The notes under the pieces were generated by a model. It saw only the letters and a list, made by a program, of their open reading frames with translations. It was not told the DNA's origin and made no database searches. 64,000 bases of DNA, taken from assembly GCA_052390115.1 (NCBI GenBank), contig JBQTHE010000023.1, positions 1-64,000 of the forward strand, read 5' to 3'. The position numbers and the translations under genes are program-made. Below are positions 1 to 10,477 of the stretch, one piece after another; the first letter of the stretch is position 1, and each line of letters begins with the position of its first letter. This DNA is from GCA-003244245 sp052390115 (GTDB taxonomy: Bacteria; Actinomycetota; Actinomycetes; Mycobacteriales; Pseudonocardiaceae).

Positions 1-20
1 GGGGGGTTGGTGGGTCGGGC

Positions 21-57
21 GGGGGGGGGGGGGGGGCTGCTTGCGGCCCCCCCCCCC
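21..57. repeat. G16 / C11 homopolymer inverted repeat
   Basis: A run of 16 G (21-36) is followed ten bases later by a run of 11 C (47-57), so the strand could form an 11-bp all-GC hairpin. It lies just upstream of the first gene, whose frame stays open through it to the window edge. It may be a true low-complexity tract or a sequencing or assembly artefact. Confidence 0.8.
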
Positions 58-81
58 ACTCACGGGTCCTATTCTCGGCGC

Positions 82-1281
82 ATGGATGTGGTCCGCGAGT
101 ATCTGGTGCTCGGCTTGCGGTTCGACCGCCTGGTTGAGGGCTTCGTCGACGCCTACACCGGTGATTCGGCGTTGCGCCGCCAGGTCGACAACGAGCCGCG
201 GCCGGATCCGGCGATGCTGGCCCGCCGCGCCGGTGAGCTGCGGGCCGAACTCCCCGCGGCGGGTTTGTTCGAGCCACGGGACCGTTTCCTGGACGTCCAC
301 CTCGCCGCCTTGGAATGCAGGGGGCGCGTGCTGGCCGGCCAGCACGTCGGATTTGTGGCCGAGGTGCAGGCATACTTCGACGTCCACATCGAGCCTGGTG
401 ATCCCGACGTCTACCGCCAGGCGCATGCTGAGATCGACCTGCTGCTGCCTGGCGCGGACCCCTTGGCGCAGCGGTTGGCTGCGCACCGGGCTCGAGACGA
501 GATCCCGCCGCAACGGCTGGAACCCGCCGTGCAGGCCCTCTCCAGCGCGCTACGGGACCGGGTACGCGGCAGCGTCGGGCTGCCCCTTGAGGAGACCGTG
601 CAGTACGAGGTGGTCACCGACAAACCGTGGAGCGGGTTCAACTACTACCTCGGTGGTTTTCACTCGCGAGTGGCGATCAACGCGGATCTCGGGCACCGGA
701 TGGCCAACCTGCCGCACCTGGTCGCACACGAGTCCTACCCCGGCCATCACACCGAGCATTGCCGCAAGGAGGTTGGCCTGGTACGGACGCAGCGCCAGGA
801 CGAACAGACGATCTTTCTGGTGAACACCCCGCAGTGCCTGATGGCCGAGGGGCTGGCAGACCTCGGCCTGCATGCCGCAGTCGGTCCGGGGTGGGGGGCG
901 TGGGCCGCGGAGATCCTCGGCGACCTGGGACTGCGGATGGACGGTGAGCTCGCCGAGCGTCTTGAGGCGGCTGCGGCGGGCCTGCTCGGGGTCCGCCAGG
1001 ACGCCGCGCTCATGCTGCATGATCGAGGCGCCGATCCGGCAGACGTGCTGGCCTACCTGCAGCGATGGCTGCTGATCACCGAACAGCGGGCCAGTCAGAT
1101 GCTGAGGTTTCTGTCCGATCCACTCTGGCGTGCCTACACCACCACCTACGTGGAGGGCTACCGGTTGCTGCGCACCTGGCTGCAGGCCCGCCCCCCGGCG
1201 CAACCGCTGAGCCAACGCTACCTGCGGCTGCTCGACGAGCCGCTGGTCCCGTCGATGGTGCGGGCCGAACTGGCCGGATGA
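82..1281 (+). CDS. DUF885 family protein, putative zinc metallopeptidase
   Basis: This 399-residue protein matches the DUF885 family by its N-terminal VREYLVLGLRFDR segment and by HESYPGHH at about residues 216-223. That motif resembles the HExxxGH metal site of the family, and a candidate glutamate ligand lies at residue 256 (MAEGLADLG). The family is treated as metallopeptidase-like; the substrate is unknown. I chose the ATG at 82 because the open frame upstream only encodes a Gly/Pro run from the homopolymers, and homologues begin near MDVVREYL. The frame is open to base 1, so a longer product cannot be fully excluded. It has no signal peptide. It stands alone, with 341 bases before the next gene. 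Confidence 0.8.
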   Translation: MDVVREYLVLGLRFDRLVEGFVDAYTGDSALRRQVDNEPRPDPAMLARRAGELRAELPAAGLFEPRDRFLDVHLAALECRGRVLAGQHVGFVAEVQAYFDVHIEPGDPDVYRQAHAEIDLLLPGADPLAQRLAAHRARDEIPPQRLEPAVQALSSALRDRVRGSVGLPLEETVQYEVVTDKPWSGFNYYLGGFHSRVAINADLGHRMANLPHLVAHESYPGHHTEHCRKEVGLVRTQRQDEQTIFLVNTPQCLMAEGLADLGLHAAVGPGWGAWAAEILGDLGLRMDGELAERLEAAAAGLLGVRQDAALMLHDRGADPADVLAYLQRWLLITEQRASQMLRFLSDPLWRAYTTTYVEGYRLLRTWLQARPPAQPLSQRYLRLLDEPLVPSMVRAELAG

Positions 1282-1622
1282 GGCTGGCGGTTTGGTGAGG
1301 CCGCTGGTCACGGAGCCGACACGGTCGATTCACCTGCCTGGATGCCTGCCCACGACGGCCCGGCACGGGTAGCGTGCGGAGGTGGCGGGACGTGCCGGAG
1401 GCGTCACGCCACGGGAGGCCCTGATCGTGGCTGCAGTCGATTGGGCGGATAAACCGCCCACGGCGAGCACGGGAGGGTCGGCACCCGGCCCTCGTGGTCG
1501 GTCCCACTGACCCGATTGGGTCGCGGTGGCCCCCGTCCGGGGCCGCTGTGGGAGCGATCAATTAGAGGCCGGCCGGCCCACCGAGTAGCGGGCGCGGGTG
1601 CCGCGCACGTCAGGGAGCTGCC
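1282..1622. other. Intergenic region upstream of phoH2
   Basis: No convincing gene is seen in these 341 bases. The region is GC-rich with several short dyads around 1470-1540. It ends in GGGAGCTGCC, a plausible ribosome site for the GTG start at 1623. It probably holds the terminator of the upstream gene and the phoH2 promoter, but I cannot place a -10 or -35 with confidence. Confidence 0.5.
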
Positions 1623-2957
1623 GTGATTGCCTCTCGCTCGCCCCACTCCACCGCCCCGGGTATCCGCACCTACGTGCTGGACACGTCGGTCCTGCTGTCC
1701 GATCCTTGGGCGTTCATCCGGTTCGATGAGCACGAGGTGGTGCTCCCCCTTGTGGTCATCGGGGAACTGGAGGGCAAGCGGCACCATGCGGAACTTGGCT
1801 GGTTTGCTCGAGAGGCGCTGCGCCTGCTGGACGACCTGCGGGTGGCCCACGGCCGGCTGGACGTCCCGGTCCCGATCGGCGAGCTCGGTGGCACCCTGCG
1901 CGTCGAACTGAACCACGCCGATCCGGCGGTGCTGCCCGCCGGTTTCCGTACCGAGACCAACGACTCCCGGATCTTGGCCTGCGCGCTGAATCTGGTTGCC
2001 GACGGTCGTGACGTCACGCTGGTCACCAAGGACATGCCGCTGCGGGTGAGGTCGGGCGCGGTCGGGTTGCCTGCCGATGAGTACCGCGCGCTGGACGTGG
2101 TGCCGTCTGGCTGGACCGGGATGAGCGACGTCGAGGTCGGGCCTTCGGTGCTGGAGGGGCTCTACAAGGCGGGGATCGCCGATCTCAGCGAGCATCCTGA
2201 GGTCGCTGATCTGCCATGCCACACCGGTTTGCGGCTCCTTGCGGGGACAGCGACGGCGTTGGGCCGGATCACCGCGGACAAGCGCGTCCGGCTGGTCCGC
2301 GGGGACCGCGAGGCGTTCGGGTTGCATGGCCGTTCGGCTGAGCAGCGGATCGCGCTGGATCTGCTCCTCGACCCCGGGGTGGGCATCGTGTCACTCGGCG
2401 GCCGGGCCGGGACCGGCAAGTCGGCGCTCGCGCTGTGCGCCGGCCTGGAGGCCGTGATGGAGCGCGGCGCGCACCGTCGGGTCGTCGTCTTCCGCCCGCT
2501 CTACGCCGTCGGCGGTCAGGAGCTGGGTTACCTGCCGGGCAGCGAGAACGAGAAGATGCAGCCCTGGGCGCAGGCGGTGTTCGACACCCTCGGAGCGGTC
2601 GCTTCGCAGGAGATCATCGACGAGGTGATCGACCGCGGCATGCTCGAGGTGATGCCGTTGACCCACATCCGCGGCCGGTCCCTGCACGACAGCTTCGTGA
2701 TCGTCGACGAGGCCCAATCCCTGGAGCGCAACGTGCTGCTCACGGTGCTTTCCCGGTTGGGCACCGGGTCGCGGGTAGTGCTCACCCACGACGTCGCGCA
2801 GCGAGACAACCTGCGGGTGGGCCGCCATGACGGGGTCGCCGCAGTGATCGAGAAACTGAAGGGGCACCCGCTGTTCGCCCACGTCACCCTCACCCGGTCG
2901 GAGCGCTCGCCGATCGCAGCCCTGGTCACCGAGATGCTGGAGGATTACGCGCACTGA
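1623..2957 (+). CDS. phoH2: PhoH-like protein with N-terminal PIN domain (PhoH2)
   Basis: The 444-residue protein joins a PIN nuclease domain (residues about 16-145, acidic residue D20 in VLDTSVLLSDP) to a PhoH P-loop ATPase. Walker A is GRAGTGKS with K266, and Walker B is VIVDEAQS with D362-E363. Mycobacterial PhoH2 proteins of this design act as RNA helicase/ribonucleases linked to RNA turnover. The GTG start at 1623 follows a GGGAGCT ribosome site. Position near fumC-glpX matches the order I recall in mycobacteria. A strong hairpin (2962-2990) follows the stop codon. Confidence 0.9.
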   Translation: MIASRSPHSTAPGIRTYVLDTSVLLSDPWAFIRFDEHEVVLPLVVIGELEGKRHHAELGWFAREALRLLDDLRVAHGRLDVPVPIGELGGTLRVELNHADPAVLPAGFRTETNDSRILACALNLVADGRDVTLVTKDMPLRVRSGAVGLPADEYRALDVVPSGWTGMSDVEVGPSVLEGLYKAGIADLSEHPEVADLPCHTGLRLLAGTATALGRITADKRVRLVRGDREAFGLHGRSAEQRIALDLLLDPGVGIVSLGGRAGTGKSALALCAGLEAVMERGAHRRVVVFRPLYAVGGQELGYLPGSENEKMQPWAQAVFDTLGAVASQEIIDEVIDRGMLEVMPLTHIRGRSLHDSFVIVDEAQSLERNVLLTVLSRLGTGSRVVLTHDVAQRDNLRVGRHDGVAAVIEKLKGHPLFAHVTLTRSERSPIAALVTEMLEDYAH

Positions 2958-2961
2958 TGCT

Positions 2962-2990
2962 GGTTGGTCGCTCTTCAAGGACTACCAACC
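2962..2990. terminator. Hairpin between convergent phoH2 and AfsR-like gene
   Basis: GGTTGGT (2962-2968) pairs with ACCAACC (2984-2990), with further pairing around CTTCAAGG in the middle. It fills the 24-base gap and the very end of the convergent regulator gene, so it could stop transcription from both sides. A close relative of the element lies at 45490-45514, sharing TTCAAGG.CTACCAACCC. Confidence 0.6.
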
Positions 2991-5564
2991 CGCGTGCGGG
3001 CTGCCTCGAACAGCGGCCAACCTCATGCTTCGGCCGGCTCCGGACGACGCCCGAGTCCCGCTCCGTAGCGGTTCCCCGAACTGGTCGAGAGCATCGAGTA
3101 CCTGCTGGAAACAGCGCGTCGCCTTCTCGTAGCACCTTTGCAGCCGGTGCACGGTGCCAAGCCTGCGTAGCGCCGGGGCCTCGCTGCGGCGATCGGCCAG
3201 CTCGCGCAGGTAGGTCAGGGCGTTCTCCAGGCGGGGTAACGCCTCGTCGACGTGGCTGGCCTGGTGGACAGCCTGCACGCGCCCGATATGCCGGTTGGGC
3301 ACGGTCTGATCATGATGGTTGCCAGCGGCACCGCACGCCGTGAGGGTCCGCTCGAAGCCTTCCAGCGCCTCGTCGAGGCGGTGCTGGAGCCGGGGCAGCT
3401 CGCCCAGTTTGTCCAGAGCCACCCCTTCCCGCCCGCCGCTGACCGCTCGCCGCGCGCCCGCGAGCATGAGCTCGCAGACGTGCCGCCAGTCGTCGTAGTA
3501 CCCACGAACGAGGAAGAACCTGGCGAGGCGGACTCCCAGCGCCCAACCGAGCTGGTCCGATTCGACCGAGTAAGCCTGGTCTACGGCACCGACCAGGGCC
3601 GCCTTTTCGGCCTTGAACCAGCCGGAGGGGTCGGTGAGCACAGCGCTGACGACCGACTCGTCGGGTCGCCAGCAGGTCCCTGGTTCGAAGGTCACGGCGA
3701 ACGCGGAACTGGCCAGGCACTGTCCGGCCTCCTCGGCTAGGGCCAGCCAACCCCCGAACGCCCGGTCCAACGCCGCGAGCCGGTCGGCTTCCGGCTCTTC
3801 CACGGCGACCAGTTCCCGGGCGTAAGCGCGTAGCAAGTCATGGAAGCGGTAACGCAGCGCTCCGGTGGCATCTCGCCCGGCCACATCGAGCAGCTGCATG
3901 TCGACCAGGATGTCGACCAGTTCCTCGGCCGCGCTCTGCGGGATGTCGAGCAGCGCCGCGGTGACCCAGGGGGCGAAGTCGCGGATCTCGAGCAGCGCGA
4001 GCCTGCGGAAGGCCCGCCGGGCCGTCGCGTCCAGGCTGTCGTAGCTCAGCGCGAGGCTGGCCCGCACTTCCAGATCTCCGAGCCGCAACTTATCAAGCCG
4101 GTGGTGTTCGTCGGCCAGGTCAGCCTCGAGGCGGTTCAACCGCCAGTGTGGCCGGGCGCCGAGCCGCGCTCCCGCGATCCGGACGGCCAATGGCAGGAAC
4201 CCGCAGAATCGCACGATCTCCCGGGCCGCCCCCGGTTCCGCCGCCACCCGCAGCGGCCCGGCGACCCGGGCCAGCAGCTCGACGGCCTGGTCGGGTTCGA
4301 GGATGTCGAGGTCGACCAGCCGGGTGCCGTTCAGGCCGGCCATCCGGGCCCGGCTGGTGACCAGCACCGTGCACCCGGGGGTGCCTGGAAGCAGCGGCCG
4401 AAGCTGAGCCTCGCACGCCGCGTTGTCCAGCACGATGAGCAGCCGCCGGTCGGCCAGCAGGCTGCGATACAAGGCGGCGCGTTCCTCGACGTCGTCAGGG
4501 ATCGCGGTGCGATCCACCCCGAGCGAACGCAGGAAACGGGCCAGCACGTCCGCCGGTGCCAGCGGGCGGCCCTGCACACCACGGAGGTTCACGAACAGCT
4601 GACCGTCGGGGTAGTGCACCCGAAGCCGGTGCGCGGCGTGCACTGCCAGGGTCGTCTTTCCCACCCCCGCCTTGCCGGTGATCGCGACGAGCGGCGCTGC
4701 GCGCCGATCCGCGGCGGCTGCCAGGTGCTGGATCGTGGCGAGCTGGGTCTTTCGCCCGGTGAAGTCGGTGATGTCGGCAGGCAGCTGCGCCGGGGTGATC
4801 GCGGCCATCGTCGGGGACTCCAGCGTTGGGGTCTCCAGCACCGGGTCGCCGGTCAGGATCGCGTGTTCCAGACGTTGTAGCTCGTTGCCGGGCTCTAGCC
4901 CTAGCTGTTCGACCAGGGCGCCCCGGGTGCGGTGATAGACCTCCAGCGCCTCGGCTTGCCGGCCGGCCTGGTACAGCGCGGTCATCAGCAACCCCTGCAG
5001 CCGTTCCCGCATCGGGTGGCGGGCAGCCAGCTGGACGAGTTCCGGAATGATCGCGTTGGCGTGGCCGCAGGCCAGCTCGGCGGCATAGAGCTGGGCTAGG
5101 CCGTCCAGTCGACGCTCGGCCAGCCGGTCGGCTTCGGCCCGCAGCAGCGCCAGGTCGGTGACGTCGCTGAAGGGCTCTCCGCGCCAGAGCCCGAGCGCGG
5201 TCCGTAGCGTTGCCACCGCGCGCGCCGGCTCCGCTGCGTCGGTACCTTCGGCGAGCGCGGCCTCGAATCGCTCGGCGTCGAGCTCTCCCGGGTGCACCTG
5301 CAGCGTGTAACCCCCGTGCTCGAAGCGGATCCGCGCCGGATCTCCCAGGATGCAACGCAACCGATGCACATGCAGCTGGAGCTTCTTGGCGGCGCGTGGG
5401 TCTCGCTGGCCGGCCCAGAGCGCATCCACCAGAACGTCCACCGGCACCGGCGTGTTCGCCCGGGTGAGCAACACCCCGAGCAGCGTGCGATGCATCGGCG
5501 CGGACAACCGGGCCGGCTGCCCTCCGTGGCGCACCCGCAGCGGGCCGAGAACCTCGAAGTCCAT
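2982..5564 (-). CDS. AfsR/SARP-type regulator: BTAD, NB-ARC ATPase, TPR
   Basis: This 860-residue protein begins with an OmpR-like winged helix (MDFEVLGPLRV) and a bacterial transcriptional activation domain (to about residue 255). An NB-ARC/STAND ATPase follows with P-loop GKAGVGKTT (K303). The C-terminal half holds tetratricopeptide-like helices. Such proteins activate secondary-metabolite or stress genes. I start at the ATG at 5564, just after a GGTGGAGA ribosome site and at the conserved first strand; the frame continues upstream with no homology. The last 25 residues do not look like TPR, and the C-terminus is shorter than in long AfsR proteins, so it may be truncated. The target genes are unknown. 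Confidence 0.88.
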   Translation of the reverse strand: MDFEVLGPLRVRHGGQPARLSAPMHRTLLGVLLTRANTPVPVDVLVDALWAGQRDPRAAKKLQLHVHRLRCILGDPARIRFEHGGYTLQVHPGELDAERFEAALAEGTDAAEPARAVATLRTALGLWRGEPFSDVTDLALLRAEADRLAERRLDGLAQLYAAELACGHANAIIPELVQLAARHPMRERLQGLLMTALYQAGRQAEALEVYHRTRGALVEQLGLEPGNELQRLEHAILTGDPVLETPTLESPTMAAITPAQLPADITDFTGRKTQLATIQHLAAAADRRAAPLVAITGKAGVGKTTLAVHAAHRLRVHYPDGQLFVNLRGVQGRPLAPADVLARFLRSLGVDRTAIPDDVEERAALYRSLLADRRLLIVLDNAACEAQLRPLLPGTPGCTVLVTSRARMAGLNGTRLVDLDILEPDQAVELLARVAGPLRVAAEPGAAREIVRFCGFLPLAVRIAGARLGARPHWRLNRLEADLADEHHRLDKLRLGDLEVRASLALSYDSLDATARRAFRRLALLEIRDFAPWVTAALLDIPQSAAEELVDILVDMQLLDVAGRDATGALRYRFHDLLRAYARELVAVEEPEADRLAALDRAFGGWLALAEEAGQCLASSAFAVTFEPGTCWRPDESVVSAVLTDPSGWFKAEKAALVGAVDQAYSVESDQLGWALGVRLARFFLVRGYYDDWRHVCELMLAGARRAVSGGREGVALDKLGELPRLQHRLDEALEGFERTLTACGAAGNHHDQTVPNRHIGRVQAVHQASHVDEALPRLENALTYLRELADRRSEAPALRRLGTVHRLQRCYEKATRCFQQVLDALDQFGEPLRSGTRASSGAGRSMRLAAVRGSPHAGW

Positions 5565-5855
5565 TCTCCACCCCCCGCCGCCGGCCTGGCACCGAGTGTA
5601 GCCACATGGTGCCAGGTGGTAACCAGGCTTTCCCTCGATCGGTGCGCAGGACCGACCCACGGACCACACGCGTCCCATCCCGTCACGCCGCGCACGCGGC
5701 GGGCAACCGTCAGTGGACTCCCAGCAAGCGTGAGGAAAGCGGGAGGCAAGCGGCGCAACCTACCGTGGTCGCTACATCGCTAGCTCTCAATCCCAGGAGA
5801 TGCGGTCGGGCGGGGGACCTGGGATTCCCACGAGATGAGAGAGGGGCCTTTCTAG

Positions 5856-6284
5856 ATGTCTTGGACCTCCGCACGTGTGGCCGGTTCGGTGCTCGCAGCG
5901 GCCACCGCCACACTCGCCATGGCTATCCCAGCAAGCGCAGACGCGCCCACACCACACCAAAAGAACCCCGGAGTCGGCGCTTCCAATACCATATCCTGTG
6001 GCCTGAGCTATCCGGACAAGGACAGGCATGGTTGGACGAACTTTCCAGCCAATACTGTCACCTTGCGCAGCGGTCCCAGTAATAGCTGCGTGCAGACGGG
6101 TCAAGGGTTGCACGATCAGCGCGCCGATTACCTGTGCTACACCCCAGGAGACGGTGGCACATGGACTCTCGTGCGCAACACGTCCACCGGTGCGCAGGGC
6201 TGGGTTCGAGACGACCAGCTGCCCCACTATGGCAGCGACGTGGTGTGCGACAACAGTCCGCCACCAGCGAATGCTATAGGATGA
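5856..6284 (+). CDS. Small secreted protein, SH3-like
   Basis: This 142-residue protein has a clear signal peptide: a basic start, a hydrophobic VLAAATATLAMAIP stretch, and likely cleavage after ASADA at about residue 30. The mature part has four cysteines that could form disulfides. Its segment NTVTLRSGP...GWVRDDQL resembles a bacterial SH3 domain. The ATG at 5856 follows GAGAGGGG. GC content is lower than in the neighbours. It probably acts outside the cell or at the wall; the ligand is unknown. A large inverted repeat lies downstream. Confidence 0.75.
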   Translation: MSWTSARVAGSVLAAATATLAMAIPASADAPTPHQKNPGVGASNTISCGLSYPDKDRHGWTNFPANTVTLRSGPSNSCVQTGQGLHDQRADYLCYTPGDGGTWTLVRNTSTGAQGWVRDDQLPHYGSDVVCDNSPPPANAIG

Positions 6285-6359
6285 GAGGGCTTGGGACGAG
6301 GGGCCGCCACGCGCCTAAAGTGGCGCGCAGGCGGCCCCCACAACGCGCGTCTTTTAGCA

Positions 6360-6415
6360 TTCTGGATGCAGACTGCGGCAAACGGAGCCCGAATTGATGC
6401 AGTCTGCATCCAGAA
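6360..6415. repeat. 17-bp perfect inverted repeat, probable terminator
   Basis: TTCTGGATGCAGACTGC at 6360-6376 is exactly complementary to 6399-6415, with a 22-base loop. It lies between the convergent secreted-protein gene and fumC, where a bidirectional terminator is expected. The right arm ends in CCAGAACGCGG, similar to arms of the larger dyad at 51774-51837. Confidence 0.75.
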
Positions 6416-6431
6416 CGCGGGGAAGCGAGGG

Positions 6432-7880
<1,449 letters not shown>

Positions 7881-7905
7881 AGCGGCAGGGTGAAACCTCG
7901 CCGGG

Positions 7906-8946
7906 CTACTCCACCATCCGGGGGAGCTCGCCGAAGTCCACCGAGGCGTACTCGCGCAGCTTGGTCAGCCGGTGGAAGCTGTCGATCATCCGCACGGTGC
8001 CGGACTTGGAGCGCATCACGATGGACTGGGTGCTGCATCCACCGGCGCCATAGGTCACCCCGCGCAGCAGCTCCCCGTCGGTGATTCCGGTCGCGCAGAA
8101 GAACACGTTGTCGCCGGAGACCAGGTCCTCGGTGGTGAGGATCCGGTCGAGGTCGTGTCCGGCGTCCAGCGCCCCCCGGCGCTCGGCGTCGTCCCGTGGC
8201 CACAGCCGGCCCTGGATCGCGCCTCCCATACAGCGCAACGCGGCCGCGCTGATGATCCCCTCCGGGGTCCCGCCGATGCCCATCAGAAGGTCCACGCCGG
8301 TGCCCGGGCGAGACGCGGCGATCGCGCCGGCCACGTCCCCGTCGGTGATGAACGTGATCCGGGCTCCGGCCTGGCGGACCTGGCGCACCAGATCCTCGTG
8401 CCGCGGCCGGTCCAGGATGCACACCGTGATGTCGGAGATATCCATCCGTTTCGCCTTGGCGACTCGTTTGATGTTCTCGGCCAGCGGCGCGGCCAGGTCG
8501 ATCGCCTCGGCCGCCTCCGGCCCGACCGCGATCTTCTCCATGTAGAACACCGCGGAGGGATCGAACATCGTGCCCCGCTCCGATACCGCGAGCACCGCCA
8601 GCGCGTTGGGCATGCCCTTGCTCATCAGCGTGGTGCCGTCGATCGGATCGACCGCGACATCGCACTCCGGGCCCTGTCCGTTGCCGACCTCCTCGCCGTT
8701 GAACAGCATCGGCGCTTCGTCCTTCTCCCCCTCACCGATCACCACCACGCCGCGCATCGACACCGTGCCGACCAGCTTGCGCATCGCGTCCACCGCGGCC
8801 TGGTCACCGCCGTTCTTGTCGCCGCGGCCGACCCAGCGGCCAGCGGCCATCGCCGCAGCCTCGGTGACCCGCACCAGCTCCATGGCGAGGTTGCGGTCAG
8901 GTTCCTCCCGCGTCGGGTTCTGGCGCGGAGTCGGCAATGTGCTCAT
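7906..8946 (-). CDS. glpX: Fructose-1,6-bisphosphatase class II (GlpX)
   Basis: The 346-residue protein is a GlpX-type, metal-dependent phosphatase that makes fructose 6-phosphate in gluconeogenesis. DPIDGTT near residue 100 is the metal-binding motif, and the early GRGDKNGGDQAAVDAMR stretch is characteristic. In actinobacteria GlpX is usually the main FBPase. It precedes fumC on the same strand. About 40 bases separate it from the end of xseB, so the region 11157 to 6432 may be transcribed largely as one unit. Confidence 0.95.
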   Translation of the reverse strand: MSTLPTPRQNPTREEPDRNLAMELVRVTEAAAMAAGRWVGRGDKNGGDQAAVDAMRKLVGTVSMRGVVVIGEGEKDEAPMLFNGEEVGNGQGPECDVAVDPIDGTTLMSKGMPNALAVLAVSERGTMFDPSAVFYMEKIAVGPEAAEAIDLAAPLAENIKRVAKAKRMDISDITVCILDRPRHEDLVRQVRQAGARITFITDGDVAGAIAASRPGTGVDLLMGIGGTPEGIISAAALRCMGGAIQGRLWPRDDAERRGALDAGHDLDRILTTEDLVSGDNVFFCATGITDGELLRGVTYGAGGCSTQSIVMRSKSGTVRMIDSFHRLTKLREYASVDFGELPRMVE

Positions 8947-8988
8947 GGGCCCTCCCGGAGTGGACTGCGCAACACCCCGATCCTGCCA

Positions 8989-9258
8989 TCAGCCATCGGT
9001 TTCGGACTGAGCAAAAGGTTGCGCGTCATGCTGCTCGCGAGCGGTGATGACGGACTTGATCCGCTCCCGGGCGCCGGCGAGGTGTCGCTCGCAGGCCATG
9101 GCGAGCTGCTCGCCACGCTCCCACAGCGCAAGTGAGTCCTCCAGGGTCAGCCCACCGGCCTCCAGCGCGCGCACCACCTCGGCCAGCTCGTCCCGGGCGG
9201 CCTCGTAGCCCAGCGTGGCTGGATCGTCCTTGTGATTCACGCAGTCATCATCGGCCAC
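8989..9258 (-). CDS. xseB: Exodeoxyribonuclease VII small subunit
   Basis: This 89-residue protein has the XseB pattern GYEAARDELAEVVRALEAGG followed by LEDSLALWERGEQLAMACERHL, two helices that bind the large subunit. With XseA it forms exonuclease VII, which degrades single-stranded DNA to oligonucleotides. Its start overlaps the end of xseA by 11 bases, which favours coupled translation. Confidence 0.93.
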   Translation of the reverse strand: MADDDCVNHKDDPATLGYEAARDELAEVVRALEAGGLTLEDSLALWERGEQLAMACERHLAGARERIKSVITAREQHDAQPFAQSETDG

Positions 9259-10477
9259 CGGTCACCACCGCGTGCAGGGCCCCGTCGGACAGCCGCACCC
9301 GCAACCCGGTGCCCTCCGGTGCGTCGGCCACCGACCGGAGCACCTGGCCTTGGGCGCAACCATCCGCGCGCTGGACCACTGCGTAGCCCCGCGCAAGGGT
9401 GGCTGCCGGTCCAAGGGTCGTCAAGCGTGCCGCTGTGTGCTCAAGGCGCTCCTGCGCCGCTCGCAGCCCACCGAGCACGGCCCGGCCCGCCCGAGCGCGC
9501 AGGTCGGTCACGACCCGGCCGCGCTCGTCCAGCGGACGCATCGGGTGGGCCAACACCGGACGGCTCCGTAACGCGTCAAGAAGCCGCCGTTCCCGGTCCA
9601 CCCAGCCGTAAAGGGCACGCCGGCAGCGGTCGCGGAGCTGCTGCAGTCGAGCGGATTCCTCCGCGACGTCGGGCACCACGCACTTGCCGGCATCTGTCGG
9701 GGTGGAGCAGCGCTTGTCCGCAACGTGGTCCACCAGCGGGGTGTCCGGTTCGTGGCCGATCGCCGAGACCACCGGGGTTGCGCACCCCGATACCGCGCGG
9801 CACAGCGCCTCGTCGGAGAACGGCAGCAGGTCCTCCACGCTGCCGCCGCCCCGGGCTAGCACGATGACATCCACCCCCGGGTCGGCGTCCAGCACGGAGA
9901 GGGCGTCGATGATCTGGCCGACCGCGAGTGGGCCTTGCACCGCCACGTTCTGCACCCGGAAGCGCACCGCGGGCCAGCGGGCGGTGGCGTTGCTGAGCAC
10001 GTCGCGCTCGGCCGCGCTGGCCCGGCCAGTGATCAGCCCCACGCAGCCGGGCAGCAAGGGCAGCCGGCGTTTGCGGCGGGGATCGAACAGGCCTTCGGCG
10101 TCAAGCAGACGCCGGAGCCGCTCGATGCGAGCGAGCAGCTCGCCGATGCCGACCGCTCGGATCTCGTCGACTCGCAGGCTCAGCGTGCCGCGGGACAGGT
10201 GAAATGACGGCTTGCCGTGCACCACGACCCGGCTGCCGTCGGCCAGTGCCGGCTGCCGGTCGCGTACCAGCGCGGCGGGGCAGGTCAGGGTGAGGGAGAC
10301 GTCGGCCACCGGGTCGCGCAGCGTGACAAATGCTGTTCCGGTGCCCGCTCTGGCGGACAGCTGGGTGATCTGCCCTTCGACCCAGACGGCGCCCAGCCGA
10401 TCGATCCACGCCGCGATCTTGCGGGCGACGGTGCGGACCGGCCAGGGTTCCTCCGGCGTGGTGGCCGGATCGGTCAC
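9248..10477 (-). CDS. xseA: Exodeoxyribonuclease VII large subunit
   Basis: The 409-residue protein has an N-terminal OB-fold (WVEGQITQLSARAG), the catalytic core with VIVLARGGGSVEDLLPFSDE, and a helical C-terminal region. These are typical of XseA, the nuclease subunit of exonuclease VII. It overlaps xseB by 11 bases, and its start overlaps the stop of the upstream gene as ATGA (10474-10477). All three genes appear to be one operon. Confidence 0.94.
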   Translation of the reverse strand: MTDPATTPEEPWPVRTVARKIAAWIDRLGAVWVEGQITQLSARAGTGTAFVTLRDPVADVSLTLTCPAALVRDRQPALADGSRVVVHGKPSFHLSRGTLSLRVDEIRAVGIGELLARIERLRRLLDAEGLFDPRRKRRLPLLPGCVGLITGRASAAERDVLSNATARWPAVRFRVQNVAVQGPLAVGQIIDALSVLDADPGVDVIVLARGGGSVEDLLPFSDEALCRAVSGCATPVVSAIGHEPDTPLVDHVADKRCSTPTDAGKCVVPDVAEESARLQQLRDRCRRALYGWVDRERRLLDALRSRPVLAHPMRPLDERGRVVTDLRARAGRAVLGGLRAAQERLEHTAARLTTLGPAATLARGYAVVQRADGCAQGQVLRSVADAPEGTGLRVRLSDGALHAVVTGGR

